DNA of 64,000 bases from the NCBI GenBank assembly GCA_938082375.1, contig CALKCJ010000020.1:161080-225079 (forward strand), in the 5' to 3' direction. The translations under genes and the position numbers were made by a program. Source of the stretch: an uncultured Thermomicrobiaceae bacterium. Lineage in GTDB: Bacteria > Chloroflexota > Chloroflexia > Thermomicrobiales > Thermomicrobiaceae. Shown here piece by piece: positions 1 to 7,952 of this stretch; positions within the stretch are counted from its first letter, which is position 1, and every line of letters starts with the position of its first letter. The notes under the pieces are model-generated. The model made no database searches and was not told the origin of the DNA. It was given only the letters and a program-made list of their open reading frames with translations.

Positions 1-911
1 GGGGGGCGTGGGGAGTCGGGGATTTCCAGCACGGCCAGCGCACGGCGCATCGCCTGGATGTGTGCTGGAGTCGTTCCGCAACAACCGCCGATGAGACTGA
101 TGCCTGCAGTAGTCGCTTCTCGCGCGTAGTCCGCGAAGTAGTCCGGAGAAGCGGTGAAGATGACACGGTTGCCGACCTGTCGTGGCCAGCCGGCGTTCGG
201 CTGACCCGACAGGGGGATCCGGCCTCTGCTGATGCTCAGCATCGTCCGTAGCACCTCGAGAGTCGGTCGCGGGCCGACGCTGCAGTTGACACCAGCGACC
301 GTGACGCCGAGCTCCATCAGGGCAACGACTACCTCGTCGGGTGTGTGCCCGTGAATGGTGCGGCCATCCGAGGCGAACGTCATCTGCGCGACGATCGGCA
401 GGTCACAGACGTCGCGAGCTGCCTGCACGGCCTGGCGCAGTTCATCGAGCTGGGAAATGGTCTCGATGATAAGCAGGTCGATGCCACCTTCGAGCAGCGC
501 CTCAATCTGCTCGCGGTAGGCCTTCCGCACTTGGTCGGGAGGCGTAGTGCCGATCGGAGCGAGCGTGCGTCCAGTTGGGCCGATCGACCCTGCGATGAAG
601 ACCGGGTGGCCAGTGATCTCACGGGCCTCACGCGCGTTGCGGGCAGCCTGGCGGTTGATCTGCCGGACGAGAGACGCGAGCCCGTGTTGTTCCAGCTTGA
701 ACCGGTTGGCACCGAAGCTGTTCGTTTCGATAATCTCGGCACCGGCCAGGATGTAATCGCGGTGGATATCGATCACCACCTTGGGGTTCGAGAGATTGAC
801 CTCATCAAAGCACGCCTCCAGGGGGATGCCACGCTCGTAGAGCTGTGTGCCCATAGCGCCATCGCAGAGGATCGGGCCGCGCGACAGCCGCTCGAGGAAA
901 GGGTGCGCCAT
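1..911 (-). CDS. Homocysteine S-methyltransferase domain protein (probably bifunctional with methylenetetrahydrofolate reductase), 3' end cut off
   Basis: The gene runs off the left edge, so it is missing from the ORF track; I read it from the minus strand. It begins MAHPFLERLSRGPILCDGAM, and a GGAGGTG ribosome site sits just before the ATG. The visible 303 residues form the homocysteine-methyltransferase barrel. The GAMGT motif is near the start. The zinc-binding cysteines appear as GVNCSVGP and, near the cut, as GGCCGTTPAH. These enzymes move a methyl group to homocysteine to make methionine. In many Gram-positive and Chloroflexota genomes this domain is fused to a MetF-like reductase; the fusion lies outside the window, so that part is inference. 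It could also be the N-terminal module of a cobalamin-dependent MetH. Confidence 0.85.
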   Translation of the reverse strand, partial: MAHPFLERLSRGPILCDGAMGTQLYERGIPLEACFDEVNLSNPKVVIDIHRDYILAGAEIIETNSFGANRFKLEQHGLASLVRQINRQAARNAREAREITGHPVFIAGSIGPTGRTLAPIGTTPPDQVRKAYREQIEALLEGGIDLLIIETISQLDELRQAVQAARDVCDLPIVAQMTFASDGRTIHGHTPDEVVVALMELGVTVAGVNCSVGPRPTLEVLRTMLSISRGRIPLSGQPNAGWPRQVGNRVIFTASPDYFADYAREATTAGISLIGGCCGTTPAHIQAMRRALAVLEIPDSPRP

Positions 912-982
912 CGATTCACCTCCGATCGGGCGCTCACCCTGAGCTACTGGCACAGGGCGGCGGTCGCCCTTGATTCTAGCAG

Positions 983-1004
983 CGGGAGTCGCTACCGACT
1001 CCCG
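983..1004. promoter_or_regulatory. Inverted repeat upstream of the methyltransferase gene, possible operator
   Basis: A 9-bp perfect inverted repeat, CGGGAGTCG-CTAC-CGACTCCCG, lies about 70 bp upstream of the minus-strand methyltransferase start. A TAGAAT -10-like box on the minus strand follows just downstream of it. The position suits a regulator site or a 5' hairpin in the transcript. No regulator can be named from sequence alone. Confidence 0.35.
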
Positions 1005-1042
1005 GAGGAGGGACGCGGTCGAGGTATACGTTCACCCGGCGA

Positions 1043-1071
1043 TTGACAAGCGCCGTTGGATCGAGTAGGCT
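1043..1071 (+). promoter_or_regulatory. Candidate promoter of the ECF sigma/anti-sigma pair
   Basis: TTGACA (1043-1048) is followed by a 17-nt spacer and TAGGCT (1066-1071). The -35 is perfect and the -10 is weak. It lies 75 bp before the sigma factor start and resembles the housekeeping promoters elsewhere in the window. An additional promoter recognised by the ECF factor itself is possible but was not identified. Confidence 0.5.
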
Positions 1072-1145
1072 GGACGGCGAAGCGGCACGGCGTTGAGTAG
1101 AACCACTGTCCTTGTCGTACGTTGTTAGAGGCAGGAGGACGTGAC

Positions 1146-1736
1146 ATGGACGGCTCGGCCGCCTTGTCCGCCGCCGAAGAGCTTTGGTGGGTGACCCGCG
1201 CGAAGGAGGGCGACCAAGCCGCGTTCGAGGCGATCTTTCAGCGGTACGAGCGGCCTATTTACCAGTTTATTTACCGCATGATGGGGAATGCCGAGGACGC
1301 GAGCGACCTGACGCAAGAGTGCTTCATTCGAGCCTACCGGGCGTTGCCGCAGACGTCGGATGACCTCAACGTCTCAGCGTGGCTGCACCGGATTGCCGCA
1401 AACGCCTGTCTGGACGTGTTGCGCCGGCGTAAGCGGATCCGCTGGTTACCGTGGGAAGGGCATGGGCAGTCGGAGCTCCACCTCAACGGTCACCTGGAAG
1501 ATCCGGAGCGGGAGGCCATTCGCAACGAGACGCAAGCGTTGGTTCAGTCTGTGTTGAGCCAAATGAATCCGCGGCACCGGCTCGCTCTCATCCTCAGGGA
1601 GTACGAGGGCCTGTCTTGCGAGGAGATCGGCGAGATTATGGGTCTGTCGCGGTCAGCAGTCAAGTCGGTACTCTTTCGCGCACGTGAAGAGTTCCGGCGC
1701 ATGTATCGGATGATGGAGGAAACGGCACCACCATGA
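1146..1736 (+). CDS. ECF-family RNA polymerase sigma factor (sigma-70 family)
   Basis: A 196-residue sigma factor with only regions 2 and 4, the ECF layout. Region 2 carries FEAIFQRYERPIYQFIYRMM, DASDLTQECFIRAYRAL and AWLHRIAANACLDVLRRRKR. Region 4 carries RHRLALILREYEGLSCEEIGEIMGLS with a helix-turn-helix and VKSVLFRAREEFRR. I start at ATG 1146 because AGGAGG (1133-1138) is 7 nt upstream; the ORF-track start at TTG 1122 lies upstream of that site. Its stop overlaps the next start as ATGA, so it is translationally coupled to an anti-sigma factor. It presumably directs a stress or envelope regulon, but the signal is unknown. Confidence 0.92.
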   Translation: MDGSAALSAAEELWWVTRAKEGDQAAFEAIFQRYERPIYQFIYRMMGNAEDASDLTQECFIRAYRALPQTSDDLNVSAWLHRIAANACLDVLRRRKRIRWLPWEGHGQSELHLNGHLEDPEREAIRNETQALVQSVLSQMNPRHRLALILREYEGLSCEEIGEIMGLSRSAVKSVLFRAREEFRRMYRMMEETAPP

Positions 1737-3307
1737 AGTCCCGCGAGTGCGAGTCCATGAGGCTGTTAATCTCGGCCTACATGGACGGGGAGCTGAGCCC
1801 GCAGGAAGAGGAGCAGCTCCACAAGCACCTCGCACAGTGTGCCCAGTGCCGGAACCTCCTCAGTGAGTACCAGCGCCTCCGTGACCAGCTGCGCTATCTG
1901 CCATCGTCTCCCGAGCCGCCGCCCCAGCTTCGCCAGCACGTCTGGCGCCGGACTGTCCAGCGTGAGCTTGCCCCGAGAGCGAAGCGTGGCCCTCGGGGGC
2001 TCTTCCTCCGGCCGAGCTTCTCTACGGCAGCCTTTAGCGTTGCCGTGCTCGTCGTGCTCGCACTTGTGCTCACCATCGGATACCAGCGTGCCCTTCCCCC
2101 AGCGGTCGCTGGCTCCTCGCCACAGAATGGCCAGGTGTGGCCGATCTACCAGCCGATCGAGATCACCTTCAACAAGCCGATGGATCACCGGTCGGTCATT
2201 GCCCACCTACGGATCGCGCCCGCCGCCGAACGCGAGCGGCTGCCGGTGAGCTGGCGCGGCACCACCCTCGTTATCGGAGCCGACCAGGAGCAACAGGTGT
2301 CGCTCTTGCCAGACACGGTCTACACCGTAGCCGTCCTGGCCGGTGCGCAAGATCAGTGGGGACATCCGCTCGGTAAGGACTGGGTGGTCACCTTCCGTAC
2401 CACGCGCGTTATCGCGGGCCAGCAAACTCCAGTGCCGACGCCGTCCCAGGCGACTCCGAAGCTCTCGCCGACCGCAACGCCGGAGCGAGCTCAGGTGGAG
2501 CCGACGGAGCCACCCATCCCCACGCCCACTCCCAGCCCGTCCCCCACGATCGCGGCCGAGCCGAATCAGCCCGCGCACCCGTCTCCTGTCCCGGCGACCA
2601 CACCCCGGCCAGCGCCGACGGTGACTCCGTCACCGCCACCGGCACCTACTCCGACGCCGGCTTCGACGCCAGAGATAGCGTCGACCCCGGAGCCGTCGCC
2701 GACACCCACGCCTGCCCTTTCCCCGTCGCCGACGCCAGAGCCTACTGTCAGCCCGCTTCCGACCACCCCGGAACCGATCCCGGTGACCGGTGCCTTCGCG
2801 CAGGTCTATTGGGGCAATGCGACGGTGCAGCAAAAGCTCGGGCGGCCGCTCGAGTACGCCTATACGGTGAGCGCGACCGAGATGGGTTTCCAGCGAGGCC
2901 TGATGATCGAGCGGTTCGACAGGCTCGCCATCTACGTGCTGGTCTCTGACGGCACCTGGTTCCCGATCGCTGACACTTGGGCGCCGGAAACCTGGCCGAC
3001 GGCCCAGGAAGTCGAACCGAACCTGTGGTCACCTGGTGGATCGTTCGGTGCCGCATGGCGCGAGCAGGCGCTCCAGCCCACGCTCGGCTACGCGATCGAG
3101 CCGGAAGCGTACCTCATGGCGCAGGGCGCGAGGATCCAGGCGTTCGAGAATGGGCTCTTGCTGTTGAGCGAGCGCGGTTTCGTCTACATGCTGCTCGAAA
3201 ACGGCACGTGGGAGCAGTTCCCAGCGGCTGGGAACCTCTCGAATCCTTCCAGTGGCTCCGCAGGCGCGGGCTCCTCGCTCGAAGCGACCCCCGTACCACA
3301 GCCGTAG
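1733..3307 (+). CDS. Membrane-anchored zinc-finger anti-sigma factor with long extracytoplasmic region
   Basis: This 524-residue protein begins with a cytoplasmic zf-HC2 anti-sigma domain (H32-x3-C36-x2-C39 in HLAQCAQC). One membrane helix follows near residues 95-120 (AFSVAVLVVLALVLTIGY). Outside the membrane there is a bacterial Ig-like (Big_5) domain ending near residue 225, with VAGSSPQNG and VVTFRTTR. Next comes a Pro/Thr/Ser-rich linker of about 120 residues, then two copies of a roughly 60-residue module ending in DGTW or NGTW. ATGA overlap with the ECF sigma gene makes it the likely partner that holds the sigma factor. The large exterior suggests a wall- or surface-sensing role, which is inference. 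Confidence 0.85.
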   Translation: MKSRECESMRLLISAYMDGELSPQEEEQLHKHLAQCAQCRNLLSEYQRLRDQLRYLPSSPEPPPQLRQHVWRRTVQRELAPRAKRGPRGLFLRPSFSTAAFSVAVLVVLALVLTIGYQRALPPAVAGSSPQNGQVWPIYQPIEITFNKPMDHRSVIAHLRIAPAAERERLPVSWRGTTLVIGADQEQQVSLLPDTVYTVAVLAGAQDQWGHPLGKDWVVTFRTTRVIAGQQTPVPTPSQATPKLSPTATPERAQVEPTEPPIPTPTPSPSPTIAAEPNQPAHPSPVPATTPRPAPTVTPSPPPAPTPTPASTPEIASTPEPSPTPTPALSPSPTPEPTVSPLPTTPEPIPVTGAFAQVYWGNATVQQKLGRPLEYAYTVSATEMGFQRGLMIERFDRLAIYVLVSDGTWFPIADTWAPETWPTAQEVEPNLWSPGGSFGAAWREQALQPTLGYAIEPEAYLMAQGARIQAFENGLLLLSERGFVYMLLENGTWEQFPAAGNLSNPSSGSAGAGSSLEATPVPQP

Positions 3308-3380
3308 AAGGCACGTGTTACAGCTAGCGAGCACTGGCAACGACGCTGGCGACGAGGGATCCCCCTGCCCGGGGGAACAG

Positions 3381-4310
3381 TCAGGTCGCGAGGTTTTGGA
3401 GCAGAATTGCCACGACGTTGTAGGCCGTGTGCGTCAGGATGCAGGCGGTCGTCCCGAGGTAGCGGCGTTCCAGCCCCAGCAGCATGCTCATGGCGAAGAC
3501 GCCAGCAGTGATGAACGAGAGGCCATACTGCACGTGGACGAGTGTAAAGAGCACCGAGGTGAGCACAAGGCCGTAGCGTGGCTGGATCGCCCCTCGGAAC
3601 AGCACCTCTTCGCCGATACCGGCGGCCATGCTGACGGCGAGCGCTCCGCCGACGGAGGAAACCTCCTCGGTCATTCGAACCAAACGGTCCTCGATCACAC
3701 GAGCTAGCTCCGGCTGAAGCCACTGCGTCAGCGCGCCTGAGAGGCTCGCGATGATGAAGAGTAAGACGGTGAAGCCGAGTGCCGTGACGGCCTGCACGAA
3801 GTTGAGACGCCGCAGGCCAAGCCGCTGAGCCGCCGAGGACAGATCGCGTTCGAAGCCCAGTCCGACAGCGAGCAGCGCGACACCGAGCAAGGTGATCGAC
3901 TGCGCGACGAGCTGAACCACGGATACCGAAGCGATCCGTAGCTCGTCTCCGAGCCAGATGAGTGTGGCGAGATTGCCCGCGATCAGGGTCGCGAGGATGG
4001 TCAGCCCCACCAGGTCGGGGATCGACTCGGCATCGAACGGGAGCAGCCGAGCGAGGAAACGGCGCACTGGCCCGGCGAGCGGAACCAGCATCGCCACGCC
4101 GGTGGTCGTCAGCACCAGGCCGATTCCGGGTGCAACCCGCGGCCTGGCAAGCGTCAGCCCCACGCCGATCAGTGTCGATCCCAAAGCGATGCTCCACAGA
4201 AGCCCCAGGAGCAGCAAGCGAAGCGTCCGATCGGCGCGTGCTGCGCGCGCCCACATGCTGACGACCGCGGTGACGAGCAGTATCCCGATGAGCTGCGCTA
4301 GCCACGACAT
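3381..4310 (-). CDS. CPBP-family intramembrane metalloprotease (CAAX protease-like)
   Basis: A very hydrophobic 309-residue protein with about eight predicted membrane segments. The CPBP (Abi) signature is clear: GIGEEVLFRGAIQPR supplies the paired glutamates and arginine, FTLVHVQYG the first metal-binding histidine, and HTAYNVVAILLQN the second. Members of this family cleave membrane-embedded substrates or act in prenyl-protein processing and bacteriocin immunity; the substrate cannot be predicted here. It is transcribed away from parB and converges on the anti-sigma gene. The ribosome site before the ATG is weak. Confidence 0.88.
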   Translation of the reverse strand: MSWLAQLIGILLVTAVVSMWARAARADRTLRLLLLGLLWSIALGSTLIGVGLTLARPRVAPGIGLVLTTTGVAMLVPLAGPVRRFLARLLPFDAESIPDLVGLTILATLIAGNLATLIWLGDELRIASVSVVQLVAQSITLLGVALLAVGLGFERDLSSAAQRLGLRRLNFVQAVTALGFTVLLFIIASLSGALTQWLQPELARVIEDRLVRMTEEVSSVGGALAVSMAAGIGEEVLFRGAIQPRYGLVLTSVLFTLVHVQYGLSFITAGVFAMSMLLGLERRYLGTTACILTHTAYNVVAILLQNLAT

Positions 4311-4435
4311 CGCCGTGATCCTGTCCGGATTCGCCGGCTCTTGGCCCGGCTCGGGTCGGAGTATAGCCTGCAGGACGAACCGCCCGTGCTAGACTCAAGG
4401 GAGGCACGGAAGCTCGGCGAGGCAGGCAGACGGCG

Positions 4436-5299
4436 ATGGCGCAGCGACGAGGTGGTCTCGGACGGGGGCTCGATGCCCTGATCCAGGGGCCGGCGAGTTC
4501 GGACAGCGTTCAGGAGATCGACATCGAAGCCATCAGCCCCAATCCCCGACAACCTCGTCAGCATATCGACGACGAGGGATTGGTGGAGCTGGCTGACTCC
4601 ATCCGCACGCACGGGTTGATTCAGCCGGTGATCGTGGCACGGTCGGATGGAGCTGTGCCCTACCAGCTGGTGACTGGCGAGCGGCGCTGGCGTGCTGCCC
4701 GGCTGGCCGGGCTTGACACGATTCCGGCGATCGTGCGGGATGTGAGTCCACGGGATGCGCTCGAGCTAGCCCTGATCGAAAATGTCCAGCGAGCCGACCT
4801 CACAGCGATCGAGGAAGCGCAGGCCTACCGGTACTTGATCGAGGAGTTCGGGTTGACTCAGGCCGAAGTCGCGCAGCGGGTCGGCAAGAGCCGGGTAGCG
4901 GTGGCCAACACGCTCAGGTTGCTGCAGGCGGCGGCACCGGTGCGGGATGCGCTGTCGGCGGGGCAAATTACGGAAGGCCATGCGCGGGCGCTGCTTGGGC
5001 TGGCCCAGGCAGCCGACCAGATCGCAGCGCTCGGGCTCGTCTTGGAGCAGGGGCTCAGCGTACGCCAGACGGAAGAGCTGGTTCGTCGCTGGCAGCGAGC
5101 GCCCGAGCGGCGGTCGCGACCCCGAACACCGCCACCGGCGGAGGTGCAGCATATCGAGGACGCGTTCCGCCGCGCCCTCGGGACGAAGGTCGAACTTCGA
5201 CCGGGCCGGCAAGGCGGCCGGATCGTCATCTACTACTTCTCGGACGAGGAACTCGACGCCCTGTACCGCAGGCTCGCCGGTCAGACGCTGGACGACTAA
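4436..5299 (+). CDS. parB: ParB/Spo0J chromosome-partitioning protein
   Basis: 287 residues with the standard ParB architecture. The N-terminal ParA-contact tail is RGGLGRGLDALI. The CTPase/parS-clamp region has NPRQPRQ, the GERRWRAARLAGL box and IENVQRADLTAIEEA. A helix-turn-helix follows (LTQAEVAQRVGKSRVAVANTLRLL). The C-terminal dimer domain ends with GGRIVIYYFSDEELDALYRRL. The protein should bind centromere-like parS sites and load SMC. A parA gene, usually directly upstream, is absent; the neighbour is a divergent CPBP protease. A TAGACT -10-like box precedes the gene, but its -35 is poor. Confidence 0.95.
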   Translation: MAQRRGGLGRGLDALIQGPASSDSVQEIDIEAISPNPRQPRQHIDDEGLVELADSIRTHGLIQPVIVARSDGAVPYQLVTGERRWRAARLAGLDTIPAIVRDVSPRDALELALIENVQRADLTAIEEAQAYRYLIEEFGLTQAEVAQRVGKSRVAVANTLRLLQAAAPVRDALSAGQITEGHARALLGLAQAADQIAALGLVLEQGLSVRQTEELVRRWQRAPERRSRPRTPPPAEVQHIEDAFRRALGTKVELRPGRQGGRIVIYYFSDEELDALYRRLAGQTLDD

Positions 5300-5341
5300 G
5301 TTGTCGTCCCACGGTTCTGCTCTGCGAGGCGCCCAGCCGGG

Positions 5342-6760
5342 TTACCCCTTGTCCTCACTCCCCACGAGGCGGTGCCGGAGTTCCTCGACTAGCGAGCTGA
5401 TCGGTACCCGTACCTGCTCCATCGTGTCACGGTCACGGATGGTCACGGCGTTGTCGTCGAGCGTCTCGTAGTCGATGGTGACGCAGTACGGGGTGCCGAT
5501 CTCATCCTGCCGCCGGTAGCGACGGCCGATGCTCTGCGTCTCGTCATAGTCGATCATGAAGTGTGGCCGAAGGAGTGCTGCGACCTCTCGCGCGCGCTGC
5601 ACGAGCTCTGGCTTGCGCATCAAGGGCAGCACAGCCGCCTTGAAGGGCGCGATCCGCGGGTGGAAGCGAAGGACGACGCGCGTGTACGGCTTGCCACTCA
5701 CGTCCACTGCCGGCTCTTCGTGATAGGCATCGACCAGCAAGGCCAGGAAGAGGCGCTCGACCCCCATCGTCGGCTCGACGACGTGGGGAATGAAGCGTTC
5801 GTTCCGCTCCTGGTCGAAGTAGCTCAAATCCTCGCCGCTGTACTCCTGATGACGGCGGAGGTCGTAGTCGGTACGGTAGGCGAGCCCACAGAGCTCCTTC
5901 CAGCCGAACGGGAAGTAGTACTCGTAGTCGACCGTGCGCTTGGAATAGTGCGAGAGCTCTTCCGGCCCGTGCTCTCTCATCCGGAGGCGAGCGGTTCCCA
6001 GACCGATCCAGTGCAGGAAACGCGCCATCTCAGCGAGCCAGTGTTCGAATGTCTCCGGCCAGGTTTCGGGCCGGATGAAGTACTCAATCTCCATCTGCTC
6101 GAACTCGAGCAGGCGGAAGATGAAGTTGCCGGGGGTGATCTCGTTGCGGAACGCTTTCCCGATCTGCCCCACGCCGAAGGGGATCTTCATTCGGCTGCTC
6201 TGCAGGATCTGCTTAAAGTCGACGAAAATCGCCTGCGCGGTCTCAGGGCGCAGATAAACGAGTGTGCTCTGCTCCTCGACCGGCCCGATGAAGGTTCTGA
6301 ACATCAGGTTGAACTGGCGAACTGGTGTCCAGTCCCGCCGGCCACAGACCGGGCAAGGGATTTCGCTCTGCTGGATGGCCCGGCTCATCTCCTCGAGAGA
6401 CATCCCTTCGACGCGTAGGCCGAGCTTCTCTTCGAGGAGCGTATCGGCCCGGAACCGGCTCTTGCAGTTGCGACAGTCGACGAGCGGATCGTGGAACTCC
6501 TGCACATGGCCGGAGGCTTCCCACACGCGCGGGTGAAGCAGGATGCCTCCGTCGAGCCCAACCATGTCGTCTCGTCGCTGGATGAAGAACTCCCACCAGG
6601 CGTTCTTGATATTGCGCTTCACCTCGGCGCCGAGCGGCCCGAAATCCCAGGTATTGGCCAGGCCGCCGTAGATCTCGCTACCGGGGTACACGAAGCCGCG
6701 TCGCTTCGCCAGCGACGCGATGGTGTCGAGACTCACTGTTACCGGCTGGCTTGCGTTCAT
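5342..6760 (-). CDS. glyS: Glycine--tRNA ligase, alpha2 (eukaryote/archaeal-like) type
   Basis: 472-residue class II synthetase that charges tRNA-Gly. It is the single-chain dimeric GlyRS, not the alpha2beta2 form. It begins with [33 protein letters not shown]. It contains [13 protein letters not shown] and [33 protein letters not shown] (motif 2), and [16 protein letters not shown] (motif 3). A zinc-binding insertion is suggested by CRNCKSRF and CPVCGRRDW. The anticodon-binding domain with [13 protein letters not shown] closes the protein. A GGAG site precedes the ATG. No T-box is seen in the short 111-bp upstream gap. Confidence 0.96.
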   Translation of the reverse strand: MNASQPVTVSLDTIASLAKRRGFVYPGSEIYGGLANTWDFGPLGAEVKRNIKNAWWEFFIQRRDDMVGLDGGILLHPRVWEASGHVQEFHDPLVDCRNCKSRFRADTLLEEKLGLRVEGMSLEEMSRAIQQSEIPCPVCGRRDWTPVRQFNLMFRTFIGPVEEQSTLVYLRPETAQAIFVDFKQILQSSRMKIPFGVGQIGKAFRNEITPGNFIFRLLEFEQMEIEYFIRPETWPETFEHWLAEMARFLHWIGLGTARLRMREHGPEELSHYSKRTVDYEYYFPFGWKELCGLAYRTDYDLRRHQEYSGEDLSYFDQERNERFIPHVVEPTMGVERLFLALLVDAYHEEPAVDVSGKPYTRVVLRFHPRIAPFKAAVLPLMRKPELVQRAREVAALLRPHFMIDYDETQSIGRRYRRQDEIGTPYCVTIDYETLDDNAVTIRDRDTMEQVRVPISSLVEELRHRLVGSEDKG

Positions 6761-6803
6761 TGAGGTGGTCTCCCATCACGCCTGGTCCCCAGGATTGATT
6801 AAT

Positions 6804-6833
6804 CCGCCCCTCGGCTGCCTGCACGAGGGGCGG
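6804..6833 (-). terminator. Perfect inverted repeat between xerC and glyS, possible weak terminator
   Basis: CCGCCCCTCG and CGAGGGGCGG form a 10-bp stem with a 10-nt loop between two minus-strand genes. Read on the minus strand it is followed by ATTAATCAATCC, not a clean T-run, so termination would be weak. It may reduce read-through from the recombinase gene into glyS or stabilise the glyS message. Confidence 0.4.
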
Positions 6834-6871
6834 TGCGGCCGGGTTCACCTGTTGATGATACAGAAGCCGAG

Positions 6872-7816
6872 TTACTCTCGCAGGGCGAACGGCCGTCGCT
6901 CGCTCACTACGCGGTCGTAGCTCGCACCGTGGTGCAGAACGGCTCGTCCATCTGCGCTCGACGCAGTCTCTTGCAAGAGTTGCTGGTAGACCAGGGTCGT
7001 CGCTGGGCTGACGTGCCCAAGGATTCGCTGCACCTCGCGGAGCTCAAAGCCCTGGCTCAGCGCGTGCAGAGCGAAGGAGTGACGCAAGGTGTGTGGCGTC
7101 ACTTCCGGTATACCAGCTCGATCGGCATACTCCTTGAGAATGAGCCAGAATCCCTGCCTGGTCAACCGGCTGCCACGGTGGTTGAGGAAGAGAGCCCGCT
7201 CGTCCGGTCGCTGCGCCAGCAGTGGCCGGCCGGTCTCGAGATAGGTTCGGAGCGCCGAGACCGCCTCCGCGTTGAGTGGTACCTGCCGTGGCCGCTCGGG
7301 ATTCCGGCTCACGCTCACGACACCACGCTCGAGGTCAAGATCATCGACATCGAGTGCAGTCAGCTCGCTGACGCGCATCCCTGTCGCGTACAGGGTAACC
7401 AGCATTGCGCGGTCGCGGAGCCCCTCCGGTGTGGGGTCACTCGAGGCGGCTGCGATCAACGCCGTGACCTCCTGCGGGGTGATCGCCCGCGGGGTAAACC
7501 GCCCAACCTTCGGTGACGGCAGCCGGTCTGACGGGTTTGTCTCCAGGATCCCCTGCTCTTTGAGGTAGTGGCAGAATGACTTGACTGCTGCGAGTTTCCG
7601 CGCGACCGTCGTCTCAGCATACTGCCGCTTCCGCAAGTAGGCGATGAAGTCTCCCAGCTCTGCGGACGTCAACGCGCTCCAGGTCGCTACCCCGCGCATG
7701 CCAGCGAGGAACGCCGCGAACTGCTCCAGGTCGTTCCGGTAGGCTGCGACTGTGTTAGCCGACAGACCTCGCTCGTTCCCGACGGAGGAGAGAAACGCCT
7801 CGATTTGTTCCTGCAT
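6872..7816 (-). CDS. Tyrosine recombinase, XerC/XerD type
   Basis: 314 residues. The N-terminal SAM-like core-binding domain contains NERGLSANTVAAYRNDLEQF. The catalytic domain has the first arginine in LVTLYATGMRVSELTALDVDDLD. HTLRHSFALHALS supplies the HxxR residues, GHVSPATTLVYQQLL the second histidine and the tyrosine nucleophile. The length and features match chromosomal XerC/D that resolve chromosome dimers at dif. It lies only 2-3 kb from parB. No flanking attachment sites or phage genes suggest an integrase role. XerC versus XerD cannot be decided by eye. GGAGGGAA precedes the ATG. Confidence 0.9.
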   Translation of the reverse strand: MQEQIEAFLSSVGNERGLSANTVAAYRNDLEQFAAFLAGMRGVATWSALTSAELGDFIAYLRKRQYAETTVARKLAAVKSFCHYLKEQGILETNPSDRLPSPKVGRFTPRAITPQEVTALIAAASSDPTPEGLRDRAMLVTLYATGMRVSELTALDVDDLDLERGVVSVSRNPERPRQVPLNAEAVSALRTYLETGRPLLAQRPDERALFLNHRGSRLTRQGFWLILKEYADRAGIPEVTPHTLRHSFALHALSQGFELREVQRILGHVSPATTLVYQQLLQETASSADGRAVLHHGASYDRVVSERRPFALRE

Positions 7817-7952
7817 CCGTTCCCTCCAGCTATTCTCTACGCCAATTCACCCCCCGCATCGCCGAGCAACGACGACTGATCCCGAAGTTGACTTGGTAAC
7901 TTCGTCATTGCACAGTGCCCGACCGCTTTCCGGCGCCCAATCGTCTCACACC

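Noticed and set aside
345-1046. 233-aa plus-strand ORF
   Set aside because: It is antisense to the homocysteine methyltransferase, whose conserved zinc motifs are on the minus strand.
3184-4407. 407-aa minus-strand ORF
   Set aside because: Arg/Ala-rich shadow of the CPBP protease in another frame; no recognisable motif.
6761-6871. T-box before glyS
   Set aside because: The 111-bp gap contains no GGGTGGNACC motif and is too short for a normal leader.
6872-7816. Integrase of a mobile element
   Set aside because: No phage or transposon genes, direct repeats or tRNA target nearby. Length and sequence fit chromosomal XerC/D.
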